64,000 nucleotides of DNA from DASXUX01 sp036504595 (GTDB taxonomy: Bacteria; Planctomycetota; SZUA-567; H5-PLA8), in contig DASXUX010000074.1 in assembly GCA_036504595.1 (NCBI GenBank), forward strand, positions 62,001 through 126,000. The letters are read 5' to 3'. A program made the position numbers and the translations under genes. Below the pieces are notes generated by a model. It ran no database searches, had not been told where the DNA came from, and saw only the letters and a list, made by a program, of their open reading frames with translations. The first letter of the stretch is position 1; each line of letters begins with the position of its first letter. Below, in pieces: positions 55,466 to 63,250 of this stretch.

Positions 55466-55501
55466 CGCAATCCATTCCACCCGTCACGCGCCACACGCCA
55501 C
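55355..55501. repeat. Heptad and octad arrays over the AraC-like gene start
   Basis: GCTCCTG, CCTCCTG, CCGCTG, CCTCCTG (55355-55381); octads CCCCGCGT, CCCCGTGT, CCCCGCGT, CTCCGCGT (55397-55428); heptads CCGTCAC, GCGCCAC, ACGCCAC (55481-55501). The first two lie within the reading frame. Confidence 0.8.
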
Positions 55502-55748
55502 GAAAGCAGGTGACGGCTCCGGCAACGCAGACGCTTCTAAGTCGTGATGAATTGGATTTGCGAAGATCAGGCGCGCCCGGTTTCCCCCGCCGCCTCATAG
55601 ATGAGAGCGGCCCGGGTTCAATATGTGTCGAACGCCCCTGTTGCCAAATACCCTAATACGCCGCCAGACAAATGCAACCTAAAATCTGCCAGAATTCACC
55701 GGTTGACAATCGGCGACGAACCACGGACAACTGATCACCCAGGAGACG

Positions 55749-56708
55749 ATGAACATGAGAGCACTGTTACTTTGCGCCTTGGCTCTGTCCATCTGCGGGT
55801 GGGGTGGGGAAGAGAAGAAGCTCACGCCCGAAGCCCGCCGGCGCGAGTATGAATCTGTGCAGAAGGAACTGGAAGCCGCGCGCCCGGAGAACGATGCCAC
55901 GCGCGAACAAGTCCTCGTCTACATTGAACTGGCGGTCGAAAAGTACGGCAAGTTTGCCAACGACAATCCGCAAACGACCGAAGGTTTTGAGGCCGCTTCG
56001 ACGCTCGCCGGACTGCTCGGAAAGACCGGCCACAAGGACGCGCTGAAATATGCGGAACTGTCCGTGGCGGTAGCGCCCAAAGCTGGAGTCGATCCTAAAC
56101 GCATCGCGTTGTGTTTGGCCATGGTCGCCAGCGGCCGCCTGCAAAAGGAGGATCTTAAGGGCTCGAAAGAGGCGCTCGAAAAGATCAAGGAACTCGACCA
56201 GCAGTTCTACGATACGCTGACCGCCCAGTTCAAGCAGGCCGAAGAAGCCATGACTGCGCAGAAGTCTGCCGGCGACAAACTGAAGGTCGGCAACGAGCCG
56301 TTCCCCATCGAAGAGAAAGACATCAACGGCAATCCTTTTTCCCTGAAGGCGCTGCGCGGCAAAGTCGTGCTCATCGATTTCTGGGCCACGTGGTGCGGCC
56401 CGTGCATGGCCGAAATCCCGAATGTCGTGCGCCTGTACAAGGAGCAGCAGAAAAACGGTTTTGAAGTCGTCGGCATCAGCCTGGACAAAGACAAGGGCGC
56501 GATCGCCAATGCAATGCAGGAGCACGAGATGACCTGGCCGGTCGTCTCCGATTTTGGCGGCTGGCAAAGCGCCATCGCTCAAAAGTGGGGCATCCGCAGC
56601 ATCCCCGCCACATACCTGCTCGACCGCCGCGGCATCATCCGCCACGTCAACCTTCGCGCCGACGACCTGGCCAAAGCCGTGAAGGAATTGCTGACGGAAC
56701 TGAAGTAA
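55749..56708 (+). CDS. Exported TlpA-like thioredoxin with helical N-terminal domain
   Basis: 319 residues, signal peptide MNMRALLLCALALSICGWGG. Residues ~25-170 are helical and resemble TPR-like repeats (EGFEAASTLAGLLGKTGHKD, LKGSKEALEKIKELDQQFYD). The C-terminal domain has the active site FWATWCGPC and GIRSIPATYLLDRRGII, typical of TlpA/ResA reductants that act in cytochrome c maturation or envelope disulfide reduction. The octaheme cytochrome encoded elsewhere in the window would need such a system. AGGAG precedes the ATG. Confidence 0.9.
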   Translation: MNMRALLLCALALSICGWGGEEKKLTPEARRREYESVQKELEAARPENDATREQVLVYIELAVEKYGKFANDNPQTTEGFEAASTLAGLLGKTGHKDALKYAELSVAVAPKAGVDPKRIALCLAMVASGRLQKEDLKGSKEALEKIKELDQQFYDTLTAQFKQAEEAMTAQKSAGDKLKVGNEPFPIEEKDINGNPFSLKALRGKVVLIDFWATWCGPCMAEIPNVVRLYKEQQKNGFEVVGISLDKDKGAIANAMQEHEMTWPVVSDFGGWQSAIAQKWGIRSIPATYLLDRRGIIRHVNLRADDLAKAVKELLTELK

Positions 56709-56712
56709 CGAA

Positions 56713-56916
56713 GGGTTCAGGGTTCGGGGTTCAGGGTTCAGGGTTCGGTGGTGGCGGAAGGTTCTGCTGCTGTTCGGGGCTTTTTTTCGCTCGTGTTGTT
56801 CGTGGATGTAGCGGCGTTTTTCCTCGTTGAACGGCAACTGTCATGTGCCCGTGCCACAAAACCCTGACCCCTGAACCCCGACCCCTGAACCCCGAACCCT
56901 GAACCCTGAACCCTAT
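56713..56916. repeat. Paired inverted heptad arrays (GGGTTCA / ACCCTGA)
   Basis: Left arm: five units GGGTTCA/GGGTTCG at 56713-56747, starting four bases after the thioredoxin stop. Right arm: eight units ACCCTGA/ACCCCGA/CCCCTGA at 56861-56916, overlapping the stop of the convergent mannosidase gene. About 113 bases of core lie between. No indel in 13 units. Confidence 0.95.
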
Positions 56917-59900
56917 TTTTCAAACCTCACCTTCACGCTCGCAATCCCGTACGCCGGCACGCTCACCCGGAACCCGCCCTTGCTTGCCTTGGCGGTCGAT
57001 TTCGCCAGGGGCTTTTCGAGCAGATCGACTTCTTCGGCGCCGGAAATGGCGCCCCACAGACCCGCGTTGAGCGACACCTTCGCCGTCGTCGCTTCGCCGC
57101 TGGTTTCATACAGGCGCACGATCAGCGCGCGCTCGTCTTCAGCTTTCTTGATCGATGAAACCAGCACGTTGCCCGGTTCGCAGCTCAGCAGTTCGGCCTG
57201 CTTCGGCAGCGTGCCTTTGTGAACGTCCGTTGGAACGACTTGCAGCGGCTGATTGAACGCCGCACCCATGCGCGTCAGATCGGCGGGAGTGAGCCCGGCC
57301 GGCACGGAGGCCGGCCCCACCGCGCCGTGCGGCGCCAGGGCCATTCGCATCTGGTGCTCGCCGATCTCAGGCAAAATGTCCGGATCGTAGCTCGACCGAA
57401 TCAACGTCAGCCGCAGCGTCGAACCATCCAGCGAGTGCCCGTACTTGCAGTCGTTGAGCAGCGCGCAACCAGCGGTAGCGCCGGCCTCCGTGCCGGCCGG
57501 AGTTAGGGGTGAGGGGGCACCGCTCACATCCGCCCAGCGCAGCCCCGGCACTTCCTCGCCCTGGTTCTGCTCGCGCGCGATGGAGCCAAACGGAATTTCG
57601 TAGCGTGCCTTCGCATCGCTGAGCGCCAGCGGCATTTTCAGGCGCAGCGTCGGAATGCCAGTCTCTTTGGTGCCGCGTTCCAACCACAAGACCTTCAGCG
57701 AAATTTCCAGCCACGGCTGGCCGGCCTTCAGCGAGAACGTCATGCTCATCGTCGAATCGTTCAGCTTCAGCGTGCCGCCCACCGACGCGATGTACGGCCC
57801 TTGCTCCTGGCCTTCGAAGGTTTCCCACTGCACCGGACAAATTGTCAGTTTTGCATCGTTAAGCAGCCACGCGCTCATGATGCGCGGACGCTCCAGGACG
57901 TATTCCAGCACCGCCGTCGGCTTGTCGGAACTGGCCAGATTCACCCCCGTCTTCTTCTCGATCAGCTTGCTGATTCCGCCGCTCGCACGATCGAATTCGA
58001 CAAACAGGAACTCGTTCTCCAGCGTGATCGGGCCCAGCGGCTGGCGCTCGGCGCCACGATAGCCGGTTGAACACTTCGCGCCTCCTTCGTAGGTGGGGAA
58101 ATCCGCATCCTCGGCCACGTACGGCGTCCAGCCTTGAGCTTTTGCCGGAGAACCCTCTTCGACCACATAGGCCGCATACCCGAGTGATTTCGTCTGCGCT
58201 GGAAAAGCGAGGTCCACATACTGGTGTCCCCAGTAGTCGCCGCTCCCAATTTTCTGCGCCGGAAGTACTCTGCGGTCCGGCGTGCGAACGATGAAGCGCT
58301 TTGAATTCAGATCGCCGGCCTGCGATCCGGTGTGAGCGTCCCAGACGCTGACTTTCACCACTTCCTGCCGGTCCCAGGCCGTCGGATTGAACACGACATA
58401 CGGCCGCGGCCCGTCCGCGACATGTCCCGCGGGCGACAGCGCTCCAAACGACGTGTCGCGCCCAATGCCGCCGCCGAAGGCTACGCTGGCCAGCTCCGGC
58501 GTTTGTGGCGCAGGCTGTCTAGCCTGCGGCAGGCTGGACAGCCCGCCCCACGACGTGTCCACGCGCGACGCCAGCGCGCGATACGTCTGTGTCTTGATCA
58601 TGCTGGTCGCGGCGGCGATTTTCTGGAACAGCCCGTGCGTGTAATCGCGGGTGGCTCGCACGCCGGACCCCGGCAGGATGTCGTGGAAGTGATTGAACAG
58701 CGTGTCGATCCACGCGGCGCGCAGTTTGTCGGCCGGATAGTTTTTCTTCAGCACGCGCCAGCCGATGCTCGCAGCCGTCTCGGCTTCGACCATGTAGTTT
58801 TCGCTGTAGCGGTTGATCTTCTTGATCAGCGTCTGCGTCGTGTAGCAGCCGGTGAACTCGAAATTCAGTTCCTTATTGACGACGGGCAGATCGTCTGGAA
58901 GCTGTTTGGCGATCGTCTCGAAGTACGCCTTCGCCGTGCTGAACTTGAAACTCGGATAGATCGGCCACCCGTTCATGTCGCGGCAGCGCAGCAGATCCCG
59001 CCGCGTCGGGCCGCCGCCATGATCGCCGATTCCGTAGACGTACAGCCAATCGCGCAGCTTCGTCTTCTGACAGTAATCGAGCAGCCACGCGGTGCGATGC
59101 GTCCCGATGTGATCGTTGTACCAACTGGCATCGAGGAACACGAGAACCCGCGAGCCGTCCTGGCCCTGCCACCAGAACAGCGGCATGTCGTAGCGGTTCT
59201 CAAATCCCGGCCGGCACATGTAGTAGTACTTCACGCCGCCGCGCGTATCGATTCCCGGAACCGTGAACGCATGGCCGAACGTGTCGGGCTCCCAGTCGAT
59301 CGGCTGGTCGGCCGGCTTGATGCCAAAGTTCTCCTGGATGTAACGGCGCGTGTAAAGCAGGTGCCGCGCGAGCGATTCGCCCGAAACGATGTTCTTTTCA
59401 CCTTCGACCCAGTGCGCCGCGGTGATCTCCCAACGCCCTTCCTTCACGCGCCGCTGAATCTGCTCGAACAACTCCGGGTTGTACTCCTGCATGAGCGCGT
59501 AGACAGACGCCTGGCTTTGTGAAAAGCGGAACTCGGGGAACTCCTCCATCAGCTTCAGCACGGTGGTGAACGTGTCGTTAGTCGTCGCGACGGTCTCCGC
59601 CCAGGACCACATCCAGTTCATGTCGATGTGCGCGTGGCCGACGCAGTGAGCCGTGTAGGTCTTCGCGACTTCACCGATCGGCGCGAGAATCTGTTCGGCT
59701 TTCAGCACTGCCGTTTCGACCTGGTCGGAGCGGCCCGCGCTGACCACGTCGGCCACGCACTTCGCGGCCCGCTGCAAGAGTTCGTTCCAACTTGCGGCTC
59801 GGTCTGGATGTGCGGCCGTGAGTCTCTCGGCGAACTCGAACTCAGCGATGAAACGTTCAGCCATGTGATTCTGATTCGCGGCAAGAAGCGATAGCGACTG

Positions 59901-59927
59901 CTTGAGTTGCTGAGAAGCTGTAGTCAT
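56913..59927 (-). CDS. Alpha-mannosidase, glycoside hydrolase family 38
   Basis: 1004 residues; ATG 59927 with CAGGAA upstream (the frame is open to 60143). GH38 features: HIDMNWMWSWAETVA with metal-binding His and Asp, SQSQASVYALMQEY, and the nucleophile Asp in DWEPDTFGHAFTVPG; DASWYNDHIGTHRTAW follows. The C-terminal half is the family's beta domains. The enzyme cleaves alpha-linked mannose from glycans; no signal peptide is seen, so cytoplasmic. Three palindromic elements are translated in frame (GLSSLPQARQPAPQTP, LTPAGTEAGATAG, GPASVPAGLTP). Confidence 0.93.
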   Translation of the reverse strand: MTTASQQLKQSLSLLAANQNHMAERFIAEFEFAERLTAAHPDRAASWNELLQRAAKCVADVVSAGRSDQVETAVLKAEQILAPIGEVAKTYTAHCVGHAHIDMNWMWSWAETVATTNDTFTTVLKLMEEFPEFRFSQSQASVYALMQEYNPELFEQIQRRVKEGRWEITAAHWVEGEKNIVSGESLARHLLYTRRYIQENFGIKPADQPIDWEPDTFGHAFTVPGIDTRGGVKYYYMCRPGFENRYDMPLFWWQGQDGSRVLVFLDASWYNDHIGTHRTAWLLDYCQKTKLRDWLYVYGIGDHGGGPTRRDLLRCRDMNGWPIYPSFKFSTAKAYFETIAKQLPDDLPVVNKELNFEFTGCYTTQTLIKKINRYSENYMVEAETAASIGWRVLKKNYPADKLRAAWIDTLFNHFHDILPGSGVRATRDYTHGLFQKIAAATSMIKTQTYRALASRVDTSWGGLSSLPQARQPAPQTPELASVAFGGGIGRDTSFGALSPAGHVADGPRPYVVFNPTAWDRQEVVKVSVWDAHTGSQAGDLNSKRFIVRTPDRRVLPAQKIGSGDYWGHQYVDLAFPAQTKSLGYAAYVVEEGSPAKAQGWTPYVAEDADFPTYEGGAKCSTGYRGAERQPLGPITLENEFLFVEFDRASGGISKLIEKKTGVNLASSDKPTAVLEYVLERPRIMSAWLLNDAKLTICPVQWETFEGQEQGPYIASVGGTLKLNDSTMSMTFSLKAGQPWLEISLKVLWLERGTKETGIPTLRLKMPLALSDAKARYEIPFGSIAREQNQGEEVPGLRWADVSGAPSPLTPAGTEAGATAGCALLNDCKYGHSLDGSTLRLTLIRSSYDPDILPEIGEHQMRMALAPHGAVGPASVPAGLTPADLTRMGAAFNQPLQVVPTDVHKGTLPKQAELLSCEPGNVLVSSIKKAEDERALIVRLYETSGEATTAKVSLNAGLWGAISGAEEVDLLEKPLAKSTAKASKGGFRVSVPAYGIASVKVRFEK
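57290..57322. repeat. In-frame GC-rich palindrome (inverted orientation)
   Basis: CCGGCCGGCACGGAGGCCGG is the reverse complement of the element core at 57475. It encodes GPASVPAG of the mannosidase. Confidence 0.85.
57475..57518. repeat. In-frame GC-rich palindrome
   Basis: GTAGCGCCGGCCTCCGTGCC followed by GGCCGG and GTTAGGGGTGAGGGGG. The same tail follows the copies at 53093 and 54600. Encodes PLTPAGTEAGATAG of the mannosidase. Confidence 0.9.
58508..58548. repeat. In-frame double palindrome (GCAGGCTGTCTAGCCTGC type)
   Basis: GCAGGCTGTCTAGCCTGC is directly followed by GGCAGGCTGGACAGCCCGCC. It is related to the tandem palindromes at 54066-54150 and is translated as LPQARQPAPQT. Confidence 0.85.
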
Positions 59928-60122
59928 GGCAGAGTTCCTGAAAAGGAGTTTTGCTCCGCGCGTCGGCAGAGCTTGGCGATTTGTCCGACTGAGTGGAATG
60001 CCGACTGTATGGCGCGCGATTTTTTTTGCAAGAAGGGAAGGTCGGGAGTCGCGATTGATGGGTGCATGTCCGGACCTGCTGATGTTATTTTCCTCTGCCG
60101 GCGCTGATGGAAAGTTTTGAAC

Positions 60123-60193
60123 CGCAAAGACGCGAAGGCGCAAAGATCGGATCCTTGGTTAAGAGATCTTCTTTGCGTCTTTGAGCCTTTGCG
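60123..60193. repeat. Paired inverted octad arrays (CGCAAAGA / TCTTTGCG)
   Basis: CGCAAAGA, CGCGAAGG, CGCAAAGA (60123-60146) faces TCTTTGCG, TCTTTGAG, CCTTTGCG (60170-60193). Same element as at 37839-37907 with a different core, here in a divergent promoter region. Confidence 0.9.
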
Positions 60194-60285
60194 GTTCAAA
60201 GAGCAGCACGGCACCGCCACCACAGGCGAGATCGACCTCAACTTTTCACAATTACGATTGTTCGTGAAATATGTTGATTCGAAAT

Positions 60286-60326
60286 ATAATTTGTGATAGA
60301 ATTCACAGTGTGAAAACAATCACAGC
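60286..60326 (+). promoter_or_regulatory. Rex promoter with two adjoining Rex operators
   Basis: A perfect -10 box TATAAT at 60286-60291 is followed at once by TTGTGATAGAATTCACAG (60292-60309), a match to the Rex site TTGTGAA-N4-TTCACAA at 12 of 14 fixed positions. GTGTGAAAACAATCACAG (60309-60326) matches at 11 of 14 and shares one base with the first. Both lie between the -10 box and the ribosome-binding site, so bound Rex would block its own transcription. Confidence 0.8.
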
Positions 60327-60335
60327 GAGGAACCT

Positions 60336-61076
60336 ATGAACCAAACCCGAATCTCTAAGAAGACCATCTCGCGCATAAGCTCCTATCGAAGAATGCTTTA
60401 TAACTTCGGAATCGCTGGAAATACCAACGTTTATTCACACCAAATCGCCGGCTTTTGCGGCGTAACTCCCGCGCAAGTTCGCCGCGATTTGATGTCCGTG
60501 GGCTACTCCGGCAGCCCCAATCGCGGCTACAACGTTCAGGCCCTGATCAAGAGTATCGGCGACTTCTTGGACGAACCGCACGGGCAGCCCGTCGCGCTGA
60601 TCGGCGTCGGTAATCTCGGCCGCGCGATCCTCGCGTACTTCGCAGGCCGGCGTCCCAAGCTCTCCATCGTCGCGGCGTTCGACGTGGTGCCCGAGCGCAT
60701 CAATCGCGCGATTCACGGCTGCCGCTGCTATCACGTGAACAGTTTTCCTGAAGTTGCCAAACGCGAAGGCATCAGCGTCGGCATTATCACGACACCGGCG
60801 GATACGAGCCAGGCGATTGCCGACACGATGGTGGACAACGGCGTGCGCGGCATCCTTAATTTCGCGCCGCTCTCGCTGAAAGTTCCGCCCAGCGTTTACG
60901 TCGTGGACATGGACATGATCACCGCGCTGGAAACGGTCGCTTACTTCGCTCGTCAATCCGAAGAGTACATCGCGCGCGTGCCGGAGGACGACACGGTTGA
61001 ATCATCCGCGTCAGAACCGGTCGTTGAATCCGAGAAAGTCTCCGGGCATCCGCAATCCGGAAGCGCGAATCCGTAG
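60336..61076 (+). CDS. rex: Redox-sensing transcriptional repressor Rex
   Basis: 246 residues, GAGGAA four bases before ATG. N-terminal winged helix (SYRRMLYNFGIAGNTNVYSH, GVTPAQVRRDLMSVGYSG) and Rossmann domain with ALIGVGNLGRAILAYFAG and VGIITTPADTSQAIADTMVD; the ILNFAPLSLKVP and VDMDMITALETVAYFARQ segments complete the family pattern. Rex binds DNA when NADH/NAD+ is low and is released by NADH, controlling fermentation and hydrogenase genes. It has its own operators upstream and lies 24 bases before a hydrogenase-domain sensor kinase. Confidence 0.97.
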   Translation: MNQTRISKKTISRISSYRRMLYNFGIAGNTNVYSHQIAGFCGVTPAQVRRDLMSVGYSGSPNRGYNVQALIKSIGDFLDEPHGQPVALIGVGNLGRAILAYFAGRRPKLSIVAAFDVVPERINRAIHGCRCYHVNSFPEVAKREGISVGIITTPADTSQAIADTMVDNGVRGILNFAPLSLKVPPSVYVVDMDMITALETVAYFARQSEEYIARVPEDDTVESSASEPVVESEKVSGHPQSGSANP

Positions 61077-61100
61077 TGCTGGTTTGGGAGTAGGACGAAA

Positions 61101-63107
61101 ATGCGGCCTGCGTTCGATCAGAGCTTTGTAACGACGATCCACGAACGATGCCGCTCGTGCTACACCTGCGTTCGCGAATGTCCCGCCAAAGCCATTCAGA
61201 TCGCTGAAGGCCACGCCAAGATTCTGGGCGCCCGCTGCATTGCTTGCGGCAACTGCGTGCGCGTTTGCAGCCAAAAGGCCAAACAGGTTGTCAGCAGCAT
61301 TTCGGACGTCGAGCAACTTCTGGCCGGACCGGTGCCGGTGATCGCCTGCGTCGCGCCTAGTTTTCCGGCGGAGTTTGCCGGTACGGACTACACGCGCGTC
61401 GTGGGCATGCTGCGCGAGCTGGGCTTTGCGGCGGTTCATGAAGTGGCCTTCGGCGCCGATCTTGTCAGCCGCGCCTACGCGAAACTGCTCAAGGATTCGC
61501 CGTCACGGCGTTTCATCGCGACGACGTGTCCGGCTGCGGTCGGGTACATCGAGCGCTACTACCCGCATCTGGTGGACGTGCTGGTGCCGATCGTCTCGCC
61601 CATGGTGGCCACGGCGCGAGCGCTGCGGAAGCTGAACTCTGACGAAATGCGCATCGTCTTTATCGGGCCGTGCATTGCGAAGAAAGTCGAAGCCGGCAGC
61701 CAGTCGCGCCCGCAGGAAATCGACGCCGTGCTGACGTTCGCTGAACTTCGCGAAATGCTGGCCGCCCATGAAGTGACCGAAGCGTCCGCGTCTCCCAGCG
61801 AATTCGATCCCCCGCATCCAGCGCGCGGCGTGCTGTACGGCATCAAGCGCGGCATGCTCCAGGCCGCCGGTCTGGACGAAGACCTGCTCGCCGGGCAAAC
61901 CATTGCCGCGCACGGGCGCGTGGATTTCGTCAACGCGATCGAGGAGTTCGATTCAGGCCAACTCGAGACCAAGTTTCTGGAAGTGCTCTGCTGCCGTGGC
62001 TGCATCATGGGGCCGGGCATGAGCAAGCAGATGCCCATGTTCCACCGGCACTCGCAAGTCGGCCAGTATGTCCGGCAACGCATGGCTCGCTACGACGCGG
62101 AGCGCTGGGCGGCGGATATGCAGGAACTCGGCGACGTGGACCTGCGCCGGACCTATCAGGCCAATGACCAGCGCATTCCGCTTCCCTCTAAGGAGGAACT
62201 GCAGCAGACGCTTTGCCGGCTGGGCAAACTCAAGCCGGAAGATGAGCTCAACTGCGGCGCCTGCGGTTACGACACCTGCGTCGAACACGCCATCGCCATT
62301 CACCGGCATCTCGCCGAAAACGAAATGTGTCTGCCGTATACCATTGAGCGGCTGCATCAGACGATCAAGGAGCTGGCGCATTCGCAGGAACAGTTGGACG
62401 ACACCCGCGAAGCGCTTCATCAATCCGAGAAACTCGCGACCATGGGCCAGCTCGCCGCCGGTGTGGCTCACGAAATCAACAATCCGCTGGGCGTGGTGCT
62501 GATGTACGCGCACCTGCTGCTGGAAGGAATCAACGGCGAAGATCCGCTGCACAAGGATCTCGCGATGATTGCGCAACAGGCCGATCGCTGCAAGAAGATC
62601 GTCTCGGAGCTGCTGAATTTCGCGCGCGAAAGCAAGGTGCTCTACCAGACCGCCGACTTGAAGGACTTGGTCGAACGCAGCCTGCATAACGTGCCAGCGC
62701 CGGCGAACATCGCCGTCAACGTGATGCATGAGCTTGAGGACACGGCGTGCGAGGTCGATCCGGACCAGATCGCACAGGTTCTGACGAACCTGATCGACAA
62801 TGCCTTCGCCGCGATGCCGAACGGCGGCACGCTCACGGTGCGCACGCATGGCAGCGAGCAGCGGGTTGCGTTGAGCGTGCAGGACACTGGCGTCGGAATT
62901 CCCAAGGAGATCATTGGCAAGATTTTCGAGCCCTTCTTCACGACAAAGCAGATTGGGCTCGGTACCGGCCTGGGGTTGGCGGTCACATACGGCATCGTGA
63001 AGGCGCACAGCGGCGACATTTCCGTAAAGAGCAACGCCGATCCGGCGGCAGGACCGACGGGCACGACTTTCACAGTGAATTTGCCGCGCCGGCCGAACAG
63101 CCAGTAG
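61101..63107 (+). CDS. [FeFe]-hydrogenase-type sensor histidine kinase
   Basis: 668 residues, no membrane helix. Order: two 4Fe-4S sites (CRSCYTCVRECPAKA, CIACGNCVRVCSQKA); an H-cluster domain (~75-345) with FIATTCPAAVGYIE, FIGPCIAKKVEA and LEVLCCRGCIMGPG; a further 4Fe-4S domain (LNCGACGYDTCVEHA...ENEMC, ~385-415); then a kinase with H-box MGQLAAGVAHEINNPLGVVL and ATPase boxes (NLIDNAFAAMPNGG, VQDTGVGIP, GTGLGLAVTYGIV). All four likely H-cluster cysteines are kept, but the Cys before TTCP-type ligand that relays protons in active enzymes is Thr, as in sensory hydrogenases such as HydS. Proposed role: sensing H2 or ferredoxin redox state and phosphorylating the protein encoded downstream. Confidence 0.9.
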   Translation: MRPAFDQSFVTTIHERCRSCYTCVRECPAKAIQIAEGHAKILGARCIACGNCVRVCSQKAKQVVSSISDVEQLLAGPVPVIACVAPSFPAEFAGTDYTRVVGMLRELGFAAVHEVAFGADLVSRAYAKLLKDSPSRRFIATTCPAAVGYIERYYPHLVDVLVPIVSPMVATARALRKLNSDEMRIVFIGPCIAKKVEAGSQSRPQEIDAVLTFAELREMLAAHEVTEASASPSEFDPPHPARGVLYGIKRGMLQAAGLDEDLLAGQTIAAHGRVDFVNAIEEFDSGQLETKFLEVLCCRGCIMGPGMSKQMPMFHRHSQVGQYVRQRMARYDAERWAADMQELGDVDLRRTYQANDQRIPLPSKEELQQTLCRLGKLKPEDELNCGACGYDTCVEHAIAIHRHLAENEMCLPYTIERLHQTIKELAHSQEQLDDTREALHQSEKLATMGQLAAGVAHEINNPLGVVLMYAHLLLEGINGEDPLHKDLAMIAQQADRCKKIVSELLNFARESKVLYQTADLKDLVERSLHNVPAPANIAVNVMHELEDTACEVDPDQIAQVLTNLIDNAFAAMPNGGTLTVRTHGSEQRVALSVQDTGVGIPKEIIGKIFEPFFTTKQIGLGTGLGLAVTYGIVKAHSGDISVKSNADPAAGPTGTTFTVNLPRRPNSQ

Positions 63108-63231
63108 GCAGGAGGCGGTAGGCAGGAGGCAGTCATTAGCCATGGGTCATTAGTCATTAACGGCAGAAACGAAAAGAAGCAAAGACCTGCTTCTGTTTGC
63201 TGTTAATGACCAATGACAAATGACCAATGAC
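63102..63231. repeat. Heptad arrays between the two kinase genes
   Basis: CAGTAGG (containing the stop codon), CAGGAGG, CGGTAGG, CAGGAGG (63102-63129); GTCATTA, GCCATGG, GTCATTA, GTCATTA (63132-63159); then the inverted arm TAATGAC, CAATGAC, AAATGAC, CAATGAC (63204-63231). Two heptad motifs side by side, the second one paired. Confidence 0.93.
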
Positions 63232-63250
63232 TTTCGTTAGGAAGAAGCAC

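Noticed and set aside
55702..55730. TTGACA as promoter of the TlpA-like gene
   Set aside because: The -35 box is perfect but the hexamer 17 bases later is GACAAC, too weak to call.
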